Notes: generated by a model not told the origin, from the letters alone. A stretch of DNA of 64,000 nucleotides from Synechococcus sp. WH 5701 (GCF_000153045.1 NZ_CH724159.1:1537513-1601512); one strand, 5' to 3'. Counted from the first letter of the stretch, positions 18,156 to 27,403 are shown. Numbers and translations are program-made.

Positions 18156-18808
18156 GCGTGGCCAGAGGACGCCAGCAGGAGCTGTTCCAGGGCGGCGCCC
18201 CGCCGGGTGGCGACAGCGTGGGGCCAACGGCGCCGCCGCTGCTGCGAGAGCAGCTGCTGGAGTGGCAGCGGCGGCTGGCTGAGTTTCAGGGGCCCCTGTT
18301 CGAGGGCAGCGCCAGCGAGCATCAGCAGGGCAGCCTCTTTGGCAGCGGAACCAGCGGCGACAGCAGTGACGACGGCAACGGCAACCGCAACGGCGTGGAG
18401 GATCCCCAGGAGCGGGCCGCCCGTTTCGATCCACTGGCCTTCGAGGCCCAGAACCTGCAGTTCTGGCGCTGGCCCGAGCCGCCCCAGCTGGGCCCTGCCC
18501 TCTACCTGGTGATGGACCGGCCGGCGCGGCTGGCCGCGCCGCTGCTGCTCTACGTGGGCGAGACCGGCCAGGCCGACCGGCGCTGGAAAGGGGAGCACGA
18601 CTGCAAGGGCTACCTGGCGGCCTATGCCGAGGCCATGGGCCATGTGGGCCTGGAGTGCCGCTGCAGCATTCGCTTCTGCTGCGACGTGCCAGCCGGGGTG
18701 CGCGCCAGACGAGCCCTGGAGCAGGCCCTGATCCGCCGCTGGCAACCGCCCTTCAACAAAGAGACCCGCCAGCGCTGGAGCACCCCGTTCACCAATGATC
18801 CCGTCTGA
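18152..18808 (+). CDS. GIY-YIG nuclease family protein
   Basis: The 218-residue product has a poorly conserved first half ending in an acidic, Gly/Ser/Asn-rich linker (about residues 60-82). The C-terminal half is a GIY-YIG-type nuclease fold. GPALYLVMD and LLLYVGETGQADRRW replace the two signature strands, ARRALEQALIRRWQPPFNK carries the Glu and Asn expected at the active site, and four cysteines cluster at CRCSIRFCC. TTG 18152 overlaps the upstream TGA (TTGA); a GTG at 18158 is the alternative. The substrate is unknown; the coupling with an HhH protein points to DNA. Confidence 0.75.
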   Translation: MSVARGRQQELFQGGAPPGGDSVGPTAPPLLREQLLEWQRRLAEFQGPLFEGSASEHQQGSLFGSGTSGDSSDDGNGNRNGVEDPQERAARFDPLAFEAQNLQFWRWPEPPQLGPALYLVMDRPARLAAPLLLYVGETGQADRRWKGEHDCKGYLAAYAEAMGHVGLECRCSIRFCCDVPAGVRARRALEQALIRRWQPPFNKETRQRWSTPFTNDPV

Positions 18809-18846
18809 TCGCCGTCGCTACGATCGCGGCCCGATGTTCCGCCCCC

Positions 18847-20322
18847 ATGCAGTTCAGCTGTCCCTCCACCCCGCTGGCCGAGTGGAGCGGTGACACCCTC
18901 GGTGTCGGCCTGTTCCAGGGGGAGACGGGCGAACGCCTCGAGGCCCTCGAAGCACGCTTCGGACCCGGACTGCGGGAGCTGCTGGAGCGCCAGAGCTTCA
19001 AGGGCAAGCCGGGCGAGTGCGTCAGCCTCACCCAGCTCCAGCCCACTCCCCTGCGGCTGCTGCTGGTGGGCCTGGGAGAACCGGGCCGCTTCGATCTCGA
19101 CGCCCTGCGCAGCGGAGCAGCCGCCATCGCCAAGGCGGCGGGCCCTGGCCGCGAGCTGGGCCTGGCCCTGCCCACCGAGGGCCTGGAGCCCTTAGCAGCG
19201 GCGCGGGCGATGGCCGAAGCCGTGCGCCTGAGCCTCTACGACGATCAGCGCTTCCGCAGTGAGGCCGAGCCCAAGCCGATCCCAGAGGCCGTGAGCCTGC
19301 TGGGCCTGGCCGCCGGGGCCGCCGCCGGCCTAGAGGGAGTGTCAGCCACCTGCGCGGGCGTGGAGCTGGCGCGGCAGCTGGTGGCGGCGCCACCGAACGT
19401 GGTCACCCCCCAAGCCCTCGCGGACACCGCCGCGGCCATCGCCGGGGAGTTCGGACTGGAACTGAAGGTGCTGGAGCGCTCCGACTGCGAAGCCCTCGGC
19501 ATGGGTGCCTATCTCGGGGTAGCCCAGGGCTCCAGCCTCCCTCCCAAATTCATTCATCTCACCTACCGCCCTGAGGGTGGCTCCAGCCGGCGGCTGGTGC
19601 TGATCGGCAAGGGACTCACCTTCGATTCGGGCGGCTACAACCTCAAGACCGGCGGATCCCAGATCGAGATGATGAAGTACGACATGGGCGGCAGTGCCGC
19701 GGTGCTGGGGGCAGCCCGGGCGATCGCCGAACTGCGGCCGGCGGACGTGGAGGTGCACGTGATCGTGGCCGCCTGCGAAAACATGATCAGCGGCGAGGCG
19801 ATCCACCCCGGCGACATCCTCACCGCCTCCAACGGCAAGACGATCGAGGTGAACAACACCGACGCCGAGGGGCGTCTCACCCTCGCCGATGCCCTGGTGT
19901 ACGCAGCCAAGCTGGAACCCGATGCCGTGGTTGATCTGGCCACGCTCACCGGAGCCTGTGTGATCGCTCTGGGCGAGGAAATCGCCGGCCTCTGGTCCCC
20001 CAGCGACAACCTGGCCGAAGCCCTGCTGGAGGCGGGCCGCAGCGGTGGGGAGGCCTTCTGGCGGATGCCGTTGCAGGCCTCCTACAAAAAGGGGCTCAAG
20101 AGCCCGGTGGCCGACATGAAGAACACCGGACCCCGCCCAGGCGGGGCCATCACTGCCGCGCTCTTCCTTCAGGATTTCGTGCCTGCCGACCTGGCCTGGG
20201 CCCACCTGGACATCGCCGGCACGGTCTGGAGTGACAAGGGACGGGGCCTGGACCCCGCTGGCGCCACAGGCTTCGGCGTCCGTACCCTCGTGGAATGGGT
20301 GAGCCGAGGGGGTGCGGCGTAA
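18847..20322 (+). CDS. pepA: Leucyl (cytosol) aminopeptidase
   Basis: PepA removes N-terminal residues from peptides and, in some bacteria, also binds DNA. The 491-residue M17 enzyme has the two-metal catalytic domain in its C-terminal half: LIGKGLTFDSGGYNLKTG, KYDMGGSAAVLGA, and the signature NTDAEGRLTLADALVYA. Catalytic Lys, Asp and Glu residues are all present. It lies 38 bases after the GIY-YIG gene, and a small membrane protein gene follows by 32 bases. Confidence 0.95.
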   Translation: MQFSCPSTPLAEWSGDTLGVGLFQGETGERLEALEARFGPGLRELLERQSFKGKPGECVSLTQLQPTPLRLLLVGLGEPGRFDLDALRSGAAAIAKAAGPGRELGLALPTEGLEPLAAARAMAEAVRLSLYDDQRFRSEAEPKPIPEAVSLLGLAAGAAAGLEGVSATCAGVELARQLVAAPPNVVTPQALADTAAAIAGEFGLELKVLERSDCEALGMGAYLGVAQGSSLPPKFIHLTYRPEGGSSRRLVLIGKGLTFDSGGYNLKTGGSQIEMMKYDMGGSAAVLGAARAIAELRPADVEVHVIVAACENMISGEAIHPGDILTASNGKTIEVNNTDAEGRLTLADALVYAAKLEPDAVVDLATLTGACVIALGEEIAGLWSPSDNLAEALLEAGRSGGEAFWRMPLQASYKKGLKSPVADMKNTGPRPGGAITAALFLQDFVPADLAWAHLDIAGTVWSDKGRGLDPAGATGFGVRTLVEWVSRGGAA

Positions 20323-20354
20323 GGTTGGCAACGCTGACGCCGGACCCCGACGCC

Positions 20355-20624
20355 ATGGCTGCCCAGAAGATCCGCTGGTACATCCGCGCTCAGCTGGGGG
20401 TCCTGCTCCTGCCGCTGGGTCTCTGCCTGGTGGGAGAGGCCATCACCCGCCGCACTCTGCAGCTGGCAGCACTCAACCAGAAACTGGCGGCACCTGGCCC
20501 CTGGTTCTGGTACGGAACCCTCGGCCTGATCTGCGTGACCGCAGGCGTCGGCCTGATGGTGGAAAGCGGACTGCTGCGCGGCTACCCCCGCGCCCCCCGC
20601 ACTGGGGCAGGCAACCCCAACTGA
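20355..20624 (+). CDS. Small two-span membrane protein
   Basis: The 89-residue protein begins MAAQKIRWYIRAQLGVLLLP and has two hydrophobic spans, about residues 11-30 and 50-72, separated by a short polar loop. The tail is basic. I do not recognise a named family; small proteins of this form are common in picocyanobacterial genomes. I start at ATG 20355, 32 bases after pepA, because an upstream in-frame ATG at 20295 lies inside pepA. The gene converges with the next one across six bases. Confidence 0.6.
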   Translation: MAAQKIRWYIRAQLGVLLLPLGLCLVGEAITRRTLQLAALNQKLAAPGPWFWYGTLGLICVTAGVGLMVESGLLRGYPRAPRTGAGNPN

Positions 20625-20630
20625 AGCGGC

Positions 20631-20864
20631 TCAGGCGGCGACCGGGCTCGCCGCAGCACCCATCAACGACTGGGGCTCCCGTCCCTTCGGAGCCTTGGGC
20701 TTGTCCAGCAGGCTGCCCGGTTCCTCCAGCTCATGGATCTGCCAGCGGGCCCGCTCACCGAAGGAGGCCAGCAAGCGATCCAGATCATCGACCGCCTGCT
20801 TGGGACTCGTGTAAGGCCCGATGTGGCGAGTCACCAGACCATCCCGGATCGTCAGCAGATACAT
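20631..20864 (-). CDS. Small conserved hypothetical protein
   Basis: The 77-residue product (MYLLTIRDGLVTRHIGPYTS...) has a beta-alpha start and a helix containing QAVDDLDRLLASFGERARWQIHELE, with a polar Pro/Lys tail. Nothing marks a catalytic site. Its opening resembles short cyanobacterial proteins with an RDG-hairpin, but I cannot name the family. ATG 20864 is preferred to an in-frame ATG three codons upstream because the strand pattern starts there. It converges with the two-span membrane protein gene. Confidence 0.55.
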   Translation of the reverse strand: MYLLTIRDGLVTRHIGPYTSPKQAVDDLDRLLASFGERARWQIHELEEPGSLLDKPKAPKGREPQSLMGAAASPVAA

Positions 20865-20967
20865 ACAACACACTCAGCCTGGACTCCGTGTCGATTTACC
20901 GTAGGCGGATTGGCCGATTCTGGGAAGGGTGCGAGTACCCCCTCTTTCCAGCCAGGCGCCAGTGGTT

Positions 20968-21594
20968 TCAGTTCTTCGGGCGCCACGGCAGCGATCCCCG
21001 GGCCCTTGAGCCCCAGACCTGATCAAGCCGCCGGTCGCGGCCGCAGGACCAGCGGTAGTAGTTGTACTGGACCTTGTTGCGCTCGGCGTAGTTCTGGTGA
21101 TAAGGCTCGGCGGGCCAGAAACGCTCGAGCTCCCGGATCTCCACTTTGATGGCGCTGGGCTTGACCCCAAGCTCACGGGCCGCCGAGGCCAGGCTGGCTC
21201 GGGCCTGATCCCGTTGGACGGTGCCGCGGCTGAAGATCACGGGCCGGTAGCTGGGGCCTCGGTCGCAGAACTGACCGCCGCCATCGAGGGGGTCCACGTT
21301 CCGCCAGTAGGCGCGCAGGAGCGTGGGCAGGCTGATCCGTGCCGTGTCGAAGCGGACGCGCACACTCTCGATGTGGCCGGTGCCGCCGGCCGTCACCTGG
21401 CGATAGCTGGGATTGCTGACGCTGCCACCGCTGAAGCCACTGACCGCCTCCACAACCCCTGGCAGGGTTTCCAGATCGTGCTCGAGGCACCAGAAGCAAC
21501 CACCGGCGAGCACCGCCTCCTCGACGGCAGCCAGAGCCGGTGCGGCGGGGAGCACGAGCAGCAGCAGCGTCAGCAGCACTGGAGCAAGCCCCAT
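20968..21594 (-). CDS. msrA: Peptide-methionine (S)-S-oxide reductase, exported
   Basis: MsrA reduces S-methionine sulfoxide in proteins. The catalytic motif LAGGCFWCLEHDLETLPGV follows directly after a signal peptide (MGLAPVLLTLLLLVLPAAPALA), so the mature enzyme starts almost at the active site and works outside the cytoplasm. YHQNYAERNKVQYNYYRW near the C-terminus is the family's conserved Tyr/His region. I start at ATG 21594 (208 residues); the frame is open to 21684 but the extra 30 residues are polar and overlap the lpxB end. It is the last gene of the long minus-strand envelope cluster. Confidence 0.93.
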   Translation of the reverse strand: MGLAPVLLTLLLLVLPAAPALAAVEEAVLAGGCFWCLEHDLETLPGVVEAVSGFSGGSVSNPSYRQVTAGGTGHIESVRVRFDTARISLPTLLRAYWRNVDPLDGGGQFCDRGPSYRPVIFSRGTVQRDQARASLASAARELGVKPSAIKVEIRELERFWPAEPYHQNYAERNKVQYNYYRWSCGRDRRLDQVWGSRARGSLPWRPKN

Positions 21595-21680
21595 GGACCA
21601 CCTCTGCAGGCGGTGATCCGGCTGAAATCGGCTCCCTTCAGACCCTGGGCCGGGGCCGTCCTGGCGACTGACTGATGGCT

Positions 21681-22868
21681 TCACGTCGGGGATCCCGTCA
21701 GCTGATCGAGGATCTCACAGGCTGCTCGGCGGGTCACGCCCGGCTCACCGAGCAGAGCGCGCAGCCGGCCGTAGCCCTCCAGCATCCCGGTCCGCTCAGG
21801 GCTCGGATCCAGCAAGGGCAGAGCCGCGGCCACGATCGCCTCCGGGGTCAGGTCGTCCTGGAGCAGTTCCGGCACCAGCCGCTCTCCCAAGACCAGGTTC
21901 ACCGGAGAGATGTGGGGGACGTTGAAGCCCAGCAGCCGCTGGGCCACGAAGGCGGTGACCCGGCTGAGCCGGTAGCTCACCACCTGGGGAACGCCGCGCA
22001 GGGCAAGCTCCAGGTTGGCTGTTCCCGATTTGGTCAGGGCCAGATCGGCGGCGGCACAGAGGACCGGCTTGAGGGCATCGGCGCGATCGGCAGGAATCAC
22101 CGTGGCCTCCACCCCGGCCCGCTCCAGTTGCTCGGACAGGGGAGCCTCGAAGCTGGCCAGCCCGGCCGGCACCATCACCCGCAGCCCTGGCCTAAGCCGC
22201 TGCAACTTGGCCGCGGCAACGGCCAGGGACGGCATCAGATAGCGCATCTCCTGAGGGCGGGAGGCGGGCAGCAGCAACAGCAACTGCTGGCCAGGGCTCA
22301 GTCCGAGGTCTGCGCGGGCCTGCTCAGGGGTGGGCGGGGAGCCGAGGGTATCGAGCAGAGGATGGCCAACCCAGGTGACCCGTGCACCGCGGGAGGCATA
22401 GAAGCTGGCTTCCTCGGGAAAAATCGCCAGGATTCGATCGGTGAAGCCGATCAGACGAGTGGTCCCACCCTCCCCCAGGCGGAAGGCCCATTCCTGGGGA
22501 GCGATGTAGTAAGTGATCGGAACCGCGGGGAAGCGGTGGCGAATGCGGCGGCCGAGGCTCACATTCGCCCCCATGTAGTCGATCAGCACAACCCCGTCGG
22601 GAGGACAGCTGGAGAGCCAGCGCCCCACCCGCCGCTGCAGCCGCAGGGTGGGCAGCACCAGAGGCAGAGCCTCCCAGAGGCCGATGGCCCCCATCGGAGC
22701 GGTGTTGGCCAGGAGATGGGAGCCGGCCTGGCGCATGCGCTCGCCGCCGAGGGCATCGATCTCGAGGGGCAGATCCCGTCGCTGGGCCTCGGCGTGGAGG
22801 GCCTTGATCAGCAGGCCGCCCTGAAGATCCCCCGACACCTCCCCGGTGCTGATCAGCAGCCGCACCAT
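21681..22868 (-). CDS. lpxB: Lipid-A-disaccharide synthase
   Basis: LpxB (GT19) joins lipid X and UDP-diacylglucosamine to form the lipid A disaccharide at the inner membrane surface. The 395-residue protein opens with [19 protein letters not shown], the family's Gly-rich start, and carries [38 protein letters not shown] and a C-terminal [22 protein letters not shown] donor-binding block. Its ATG shares a base with the lpxA stop (TGATG). It is followed after 86 bases by msrA. Confidence 0.95.
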   Translation of the reverse strand: MVRLLISTGEVSGDLQGGLLIKALHAEAQRRDLPLEIDALGGERMRQAGSHLLANTAPMGAIGLWEALPLVLPTLRLQRRVGRWLSSCPPDGVVLIDYMGANVSLGRRIRHRFPAVPITYYIAPQEWAFRLGEGGTTRLIGFTDRILAIFPEEASFYASRGARVTWVGHPLLDTLGSPPTPEQARADLGLSPGQQLLLLLPASRPQEMRYLMPSLAVAAAKLQRLRPGLRVMVPAGLASFEAPLSEQLERAGVEATVIPADRADALKPVLCAAADLALTKSGTANLELALRGVPQVVSYRLSRVTAFVAQRLLGFNVPHISPVNLVLGERLVPELLQDDLTPEAIVAAALPLLDPSPERTGMLEGYGRLRALLGEPGVTRRAACEILDQLTGSPT

Positions 22869-23689
22869 CAGCGCTGGTGGGGCAGGGGGCCACGGCGTCC
22901 TGGGGCGATCGAGGCCTCGAGGAAGCTGCAGAGTTCTTCGGAGGCCGGCAGGAGGGTTTCGGCGCGGATGTGCTCCAGAGCCTCCGCCAGCACCTCATGG
23001 CTGCGGTAGAGCCGGTTCCACACCGCCAGAAGTTGCTTGAGCTCGGCTCCGCCCTCCCGGTCCACCAGGCCATTGCGCTTGAGACCGATCCGGTTGAGGC
23101 CGCGCAGCCGGCCGGGGTGCCCCTCCACGATCGCGAACGGGGGCACGTCGCGGTCGATGCGGCTCATGCCACCCACCATCGCCAGCTTGCCGATGTGCAC
23201 GAACTGGTGGATGCCGAGCACTCCGCCGATCACCGCCCGGTCGCCGATCACCACATGGCCGGCGATCGCCACGCTGTTGGCCACCACGATCCGGTCGCCC
23301 AGCAGGCAGTTGTGGCCCACATGGCTGTAGGCCATCAGCAGATTGCCGCTGCCCAGGCGGGTCTGCTCACCATCAGCCGTGGCCCGGTTGATCGTGACGC
23401 ACTCGCGGATGGTGTTGTCGTCGCCCATCACCACCTCGGTGGGGGCACCGCCGTACTTGAGATCCTGGGGTTCGAGGCCGATGCAGGCGCCGGGGAAAAT
23501 GCGGTTACCGGAGCCCATCGTCACCCGGCCATCGATCACCACATGGGGACCGATCTGGCAGCCGGCGCCGAGCTGCACGTCGGGACCGATCACGGCGAAG
23601 GGACCGATCTGAACGCCCTGGCCAAGCTGGGCGCGGCTGTCGACCACCGCGGTGGGGTGAATCGTGGTTTCCACGGCTGTGCTGGTCAT
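22868..23689 (-). CDS. lpxA: UDP-N-acetylglucosamine O-acyltransferase
   Basis: LpxA adds the 3-hydroxyacyl chain to UDP-GlcNAc, the first step of lipid A synthesis. The 273-residue sequence is a left-handed beta helix of hexapeptide repeats ([20 protein letters not shown] and onwards) to about residue 190, then a helical C-terminus. The active-site His lies in [17 protein letters not shown] start at ATG 23689, four bases after the fabZ stop; a TTG at 23701 would overlap fabZ. Order and spacing fit the classical fabZ-lpxA-lpxB module. Confidence 0.95.
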   Translation of the reverse strand: MTSTAVETTIHPTAVVDSRAQLGQGVQIGPFAVIGPDVQLGAGCQIGPHVVIDGRVTMGSGNRIFPGACIGLEPQDLKYGGAPTEVVMGDDNTIRECVTINRATADGEQTRLGSGNLLMAYSHVGHNCLLGDRIVVANSVAIAGHVVIGDRAVIGGVLGIHQFVHIGKLAMVGGMSRIDRDVPPFAIVEGHPGRLRGLNRIGLKRNGLVDREGGAELKQLLAVWNRLYRSHEVLAEALEHIRAETLLPASEELCSFLEASIAPGRRGPLPHQR

Positions 23690-23693
23690 GGCC

Positions 23694-24149
23694 TCAGTCA
23701 ACCAGGGAGAACATGAGTTCCCCTGAGCAGACCAGGTCTCCGTCGACGGTGACTTCAGCCTTCACTTTGCCGAACCGCTTGCGTTTGAGACTGAGCAGTT
23801 CGCAGCTGATGCGCAACTGATCACCGGGCACCACCGGCCGGCGGAAACGCACCCCGTCGATGCCGGCGAACACGAACAACCCCTTGGGCAACTCCGGCAT
23901 CTGGGTGACGATCAGACCACCCACCTGGGCCATGGCCTCCACGATCAGCACTCCGGGCATCAAGGGGCGGCCAGGGAAATGGCCCTGGAACTGGGGCTCA
24001 TTGAGGGTGACGTTCTTGAGGGCAACGGCCCGTTTGCCCGGTTCGTACTCGATCACCCGATCCACGAGCGCGAAGGGATAACGGTGGGGCAGCAGGTTGA
24101 GGATCTGCTCGGAGGTGAGCAGGGGGGCGCCAGCGGGAGGAACGGACAA
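23694..24149 (-). CDS. fabZ: 3-hydroxyacyl-ACP dehydratase
   Basis: FabZ dehydrates beta-hydroxyacyl-ACP in fatty acid elongation and so competes with LpxA for the same acyl chains. The 151-residue hot-dog fold shows [13 protein letters not shown] and the catalytic block [21 protein letters not shown], with active-site His and Glu. No ATG is available near the family start; TTG 24149 is used here, 11 bases after the lpxC stop. Encoding it inside an lpx cluster is widespread in Gram-negative bacteria. Confidence 0.94.
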   Translation of the reverse strand: MSVPPAGAPLLTSEQILNLLPHRYPFALVDRVIEYEPGKRAVALKNVTLNEPQFQGHFPGRPLMPGVLIVEAMAQVGGLIVTQMPELPKGLFVFAGIDGVRFRRPVVPGDQLRISCELLSLKRKRFGKVKAEVTVDGDLVCSGELMFSLVD

Positions 24150-24160
24150 CGAGCTTCAGG

Positions 24161-25006
24161 TCAGCGGAACGGAGCGGCCAGGGCCGCCGCCAGGGCAGTG
24201 TGCAGCCCGTGGGATCCACGGAAGGCGAAGACCTGGGCCTGGGGCAAGCCCGACAGCGCCAGGTCCCCCAGCAGGTCCAAGAGCTTATGGCGCACCGGTT
24301 CCTGGGGGAAACGCAGGGGCGGGTTGAGCCAGTGATCGCCATCACAGACCAGGGCGTTCTCAAGATCGCCACCCCGGATCAGACCGGCGGACCGGAGCTG
24401 ATCGATCTGCTCCCGGAAGCCGAAGGTGCGGGCCGGCGCGATCTGCTCGACGAAGGCGGTGGGAGTGAGCTCAAGGGAGTAGAGCTGCCTGCCGATGGCC
24501 CCCTGGGGAAACTCGATCGCGGCCCCGATGCGGGGCCTCTCACTTGGTAAGGCGGTGACGAAGCTCTGGCCCTGCTGCAGGGTGATCGGGGCGCTCAAGG
24601 GCTGGAGTGGCACGCGGTGGCCGAGGCACCTCAGACCTGCTTCGGCGATGGCGTCCACCCAGGGCAGGGCGGATCCATCGAGAACGGGAACCTCCTCACC
24701 TTCCACCAGCAGCTCCAGGTGGGAGAGGCCCGTGCCCGCCAGGGCCGCCAGCAGGTGCTCCACCGTGGCCAGACGACGCTGGTCGAGGCGCAGGGCGGTG
24801 CACAGCTGGGTGTCGCTCACCTGCGACGGGTGCAGGGCCACCGGCTCCAGCGCCGGGGCATCCAGCCAGCCCACCCTGTAGCCGGCCGTATCGGTGGGCT
24901 GAAGGCGGACGCGGCAGGGATTACCGCTGTGCAGACCAACGCCTGTGCGCTCGACAGCCGTCGCCAGGGTCCAGGCCTGGCTGTAGTCCTCAGGCCAGAC
25001 GGTCAC
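24161..25006 (-). CDS. lpxC: UDP-3-O-acyl-N-acetylglucosamine deacetylase
   Basis: LpxC is the committed, zinc-dependent step of lipid A synthesis. The 281-residue protein shows TAVERTGVGLHSG, the zinc-ligand helix LATVEHLLAALAGTG, GEEVPVLDGSALPW, RTFGFREQI and the second ligand block EPVRHKLLDLLGDLAL. I choose GTG 25006, whose G is the last base of the bamA stop (TAGTG), since it removes 12 residues lying within bamA and matches the normal family start. This implies coupled translation of the deacetylase with the outer-membrane assembly protein. Confidence 0.94.
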   Translation of the reverse strand: MTVWPEDYSQAWTLATAVERTGVGLHSGNPCRVRLQPTDTAGYRVGWLDAPALEPVALHPSQVSDTQLCTALRLDQRRLATVEHLLAALAGTGLSHLELLVEGEEVPVLDGSALPWVDAIAEAGLRCLGHRVPLQPLSAPITLQQGQSFVTALPSERPRIGAAIEFPQGAIGRQLYSLELTPTAFVEQIAPARTFGFREQIDQLRSAGLIRGGDLENALVCDGDHWLNPPLRFPQEPVRHKLLDLLGDLALSGLPQAQVFAFRGSHGLHTALAAALAAPFR

Positions 25007-27360
25007 TAGAACTTCCAGCCCACACCGAGGTTGAAGCGCCAATCGCCGGTGAAGCCCTCGCTGGCCACCTCCAGACGCAGGGGGCCCACGGGTGTGGTGA
25101 CGATCAGGCCGGTACCCACCGAGAAGCCGCTGCCGGGCTTGTCGAGCAGCGAGCCCGGGTTGCCAGGCACTCCCGACTGGCTGCCAAAGGTCGTGCCACC
25201 ATCCACGAACAGCTCACCGCTGACGATGCTGAACAGGGGAAAGCGGTACTCGATCGTGGCTTCACCGAAGCTGCGTCCCACGCCCATGTCGCAGTCGGCA
25301 TAGCCGCGCACGGAGTTGGAGCCCCCCACACAGAAGGCTTCGTAGGGCGGCAGATCACCGATATTCGTGCCGGCCGAGAACTGGAACGCCAGGGTCTGCT
25401 TGCAGTCGGGGGTTTCACCGGGCTTGGGCCGGCAACCCTTGTAGAACTTCAGCCAGTTGACCGGGATGAAATAGCTGTAACTGGCGCGCAGACGGTTGAA
25501 GGTCGGCGAATCGGGGCCGACAGAGACGTACTGCTCGGTGCCGACGCTGAGGAAGGAACCGGAGGTGGGATTGCGGGGGTCGTTGAGATTGTTGCGGGTG
25601 GCAGCCACCCGCAAGGCCAGCAACTGATTGCTGCGGGCGCAGTTGAAAGCGATGCAGATCACATCGTCGACGGGAGCATCCGAGCCATCGAAATTGTTGG
25701 TGCTCACGCCGAAGCGGCGGTTGGCACCGGTGAAGTTCATCGGCGTGACTTCCTGTGCACTGAGGCCGAGAACCACACTCCAGAGCGCCCGTTTGAATGG
25801 GTTACCGCCGTTGAGAGGGCGCACGAACTGGATGTTGCCGCCAGCACGTTGAATGGCAACTGAATTGCCTTCGTAATCAAACCAGCTGTTGTTGGGAGAT
25901 TGCGATTCGGCTTCGGACACCGAGCGGAAGGTCTTGCTCTCGGGGTTGTTGTTGTTGTTGATGTTATAAGCAACATTGGTGCCCGGTGCCTTGTAGAAGT
26001 CGGAGACCGTGTTGATGTTGCCGTTGTTCTGACTCTGGAAGATCTGTGGAACGTCGCGGCTGAGGAACACCCGGGCGCGGAAGGCCGTGCGGTAGGCATC
26101 TCCTTTGATCCAGGGATCAGTGAAGGAGATGTCGGCCAGGCCACCGAACTGGCCATAGGTGAAGTTGACCCCCAGATCCCAGGCCCGGCCGAGCAGGTTG
26201 CTGTCCTGGAGCTGAATCTGGCCGAACACCCCCTGGCTCTGGCTGTAACCCAGGCCGCCGGAGAGGGAACCCGAGGACTGCTCGACGATGCCCAGCACGA
26301 TCACCACTTCGCCGGGCTTGGCCGGCACGGGCCGCAGGGTCACCTTGATGTCACCGAACAGGCCGGTGCCGTAGAGGCGCTTGATGTCGTCCTCGAGGTT
26401 GCGGCGGTTGAAGGTTTCCCCTGGCTTGATCGAGATCTCGCGGCTGACGACCCAGGGCTTGGTTTTGCCACGGATCGGTTCGTCCTTGTCGTTGGTGGCC
26501 GAGCCTTCCTTGTTGAGGAACTGAACCTCTACCCCCTCGACGGTGCCCTCGCGAACCGTGAGCAGCACCGTGCCATCAGGACTCACCCGGTTGGGACCGG
26601 TGACCCGCGCCAGGGAGTAACCCTGATCGGAGTACCACTTCTGGAGCTCCTGCATGCGGGACTGCAGGGTGTTGAGATTGAGGGTTCTGCCGTAATCCGC
26701 AGCGAAGGTGTCCGCCAGGACCGCGGGCGGCAGCTTGACCTTCGCCGCCTCGAACTCAACCTTCTGCAGCACTGGGTTGGCGGTGGCGATCACCACCACC
26801 TGCACCCCGAGGGGGCCATCCACGGGCTGGATGCGCACATCCGAGAACCAGCCACTGGCGTAGATGGCAGAGAGATCCGTCTGCAACTCGCTGCGCGTCA
26901 CACGGCTGCCGGGCCGCACCACCATGGCGTCGTAGACGGCCAGCTCCAGGCGCTCCCGCTCGGGGTGGCCTTCTAGGCCCTGAACAACCACTTCACTGAC
27001 CAGGACCCTGGGTTCATCCGGTTTGGCCGGGGTGAGGCTTTCGGGGCTGATCGAGGCGGGGGGCTCGCCGGTGGGTGGGGTTGCCGGCGTCTCGGCCGGT
27101 GCAGGAACCGGTGTGCCGTCTGCAGGGACCAGTTCGCCGGCTTCCGGGGCGGCCGTGGTCGGCTCCGGGCCAGAGGCGGGAGCCGGCTCGGCGGCCTGGG
27201 CCACTTCGACGGCCGGTTGGCTCTGGGCAGCCGCTCTCAGGGGAGTCAGGAGCGCCAGCAAAGCCAGCAGGGGCAGCCCCAGCCAGAGGGTGAGCGGCAG
27301 GGACCGAGGCCCGGCATCGGAGAAGGCAGTGCTGGTGCGGGCGTTGGTGATGACACCCAT
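25006..27360 (-). CDS. bamA: Outer-membrane protein assembly factor, Omp85/BamA family
   Basis: The 784-residue protein inserts beta-barrel proteins into the outer membrane. A signal peptide (about residues 20-48) leads to a Pro/Ala/Glu-rich spacer, then three POTRA-type repeats (starting near VSEVVVQGLEGH, KVEFEAAKVKL and EGVEVQFLN), as usual for cyanobacterial Omp85. The barrel carries the L6 motif SVRGYADCDMGVGRSFG and ends in GVGWKF with the terminal aromatic. A loop in the barrel contains five consecutive Asn codons (AAC, 25945-25959) and is locally AT-rich. ATG 27360 is preferred to TTG 27375. Confidence 0.95.
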   Translation of the reverse strand: MGVITNARTSTAFSDAGPRSLPLTLWLGLPLLALLALLTPLRAAAQSQPAVEVAQAAEPAPASGPEPTTAAPEAGELVPADGTPVPAPAETPATPPTGEPPASISPESLTPAKPDEPRVLVSEVVVQGLEGHPERERLELAVYDAMVVRPGSRVTRSELQTDLSAIYASGWFSDVRIQPVDGPLGVQVVVIATANPVLQKVEFEAAKVKLPPAVLADTFAADYGRTLNLNTLQSRMQELQKWYSDQGYSLARVTGPNRVSPDGTVLLTVREGTVEGVEVQFLNKEGSATNDKDEPIRGKTKPWVVSREISIKPGETFNRRNLEDDIKRLYGTGLFGDIKVTLRPVPAKPGEVVIVLGIVEQSSGSLSGGLGYSQSQGVFGQIQLQDSNLLGRAWDLGVNFTYGQFGGLADISFTDPWIKGDAYRTAFRARVFLSRDVPQIFQSQNNGNINTVSDFYKAPGTNVAYNINNNNNPESKTFRSVSEAESQSPNNSWFDYEGNSVAIQRAGGNIQFVRPLNGGNPFKRALWSVVLGLSAQEVTPMNFTGANRRFGVSTNNFDGSDAPVDDVICIAFNCARSNQLLALRVAATRNNLNDPRNPTSGSFLSVGTEQYVSVGPDSPTFNRLRASYSYFIPVNWLKFYKGCRPKPGETPDCKQTLAFQFSAGTNIGDLPPYEAFCVGGSNSVRGYADCDMGVGRSFGEATIEYRFPLFSIVSGELFVDGGTTFGSQSGVPGNPGSLLDKPGSGFSVGTGLIVTTPVGPLRLEVASEGFTGDWRFNLGVGWKF

Positions 27361-27403
27361 GGTTCTCCGAGTCAAAGCGGCATTGCCGCAAATTGACGTG
27401 ACC

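Noticed and set aside
25900-26976. A 358-codon open frame antisense to bamA
   Set aside because: Shadow frame in high-GC DNA; the opposite strand encodes a complete BamA.
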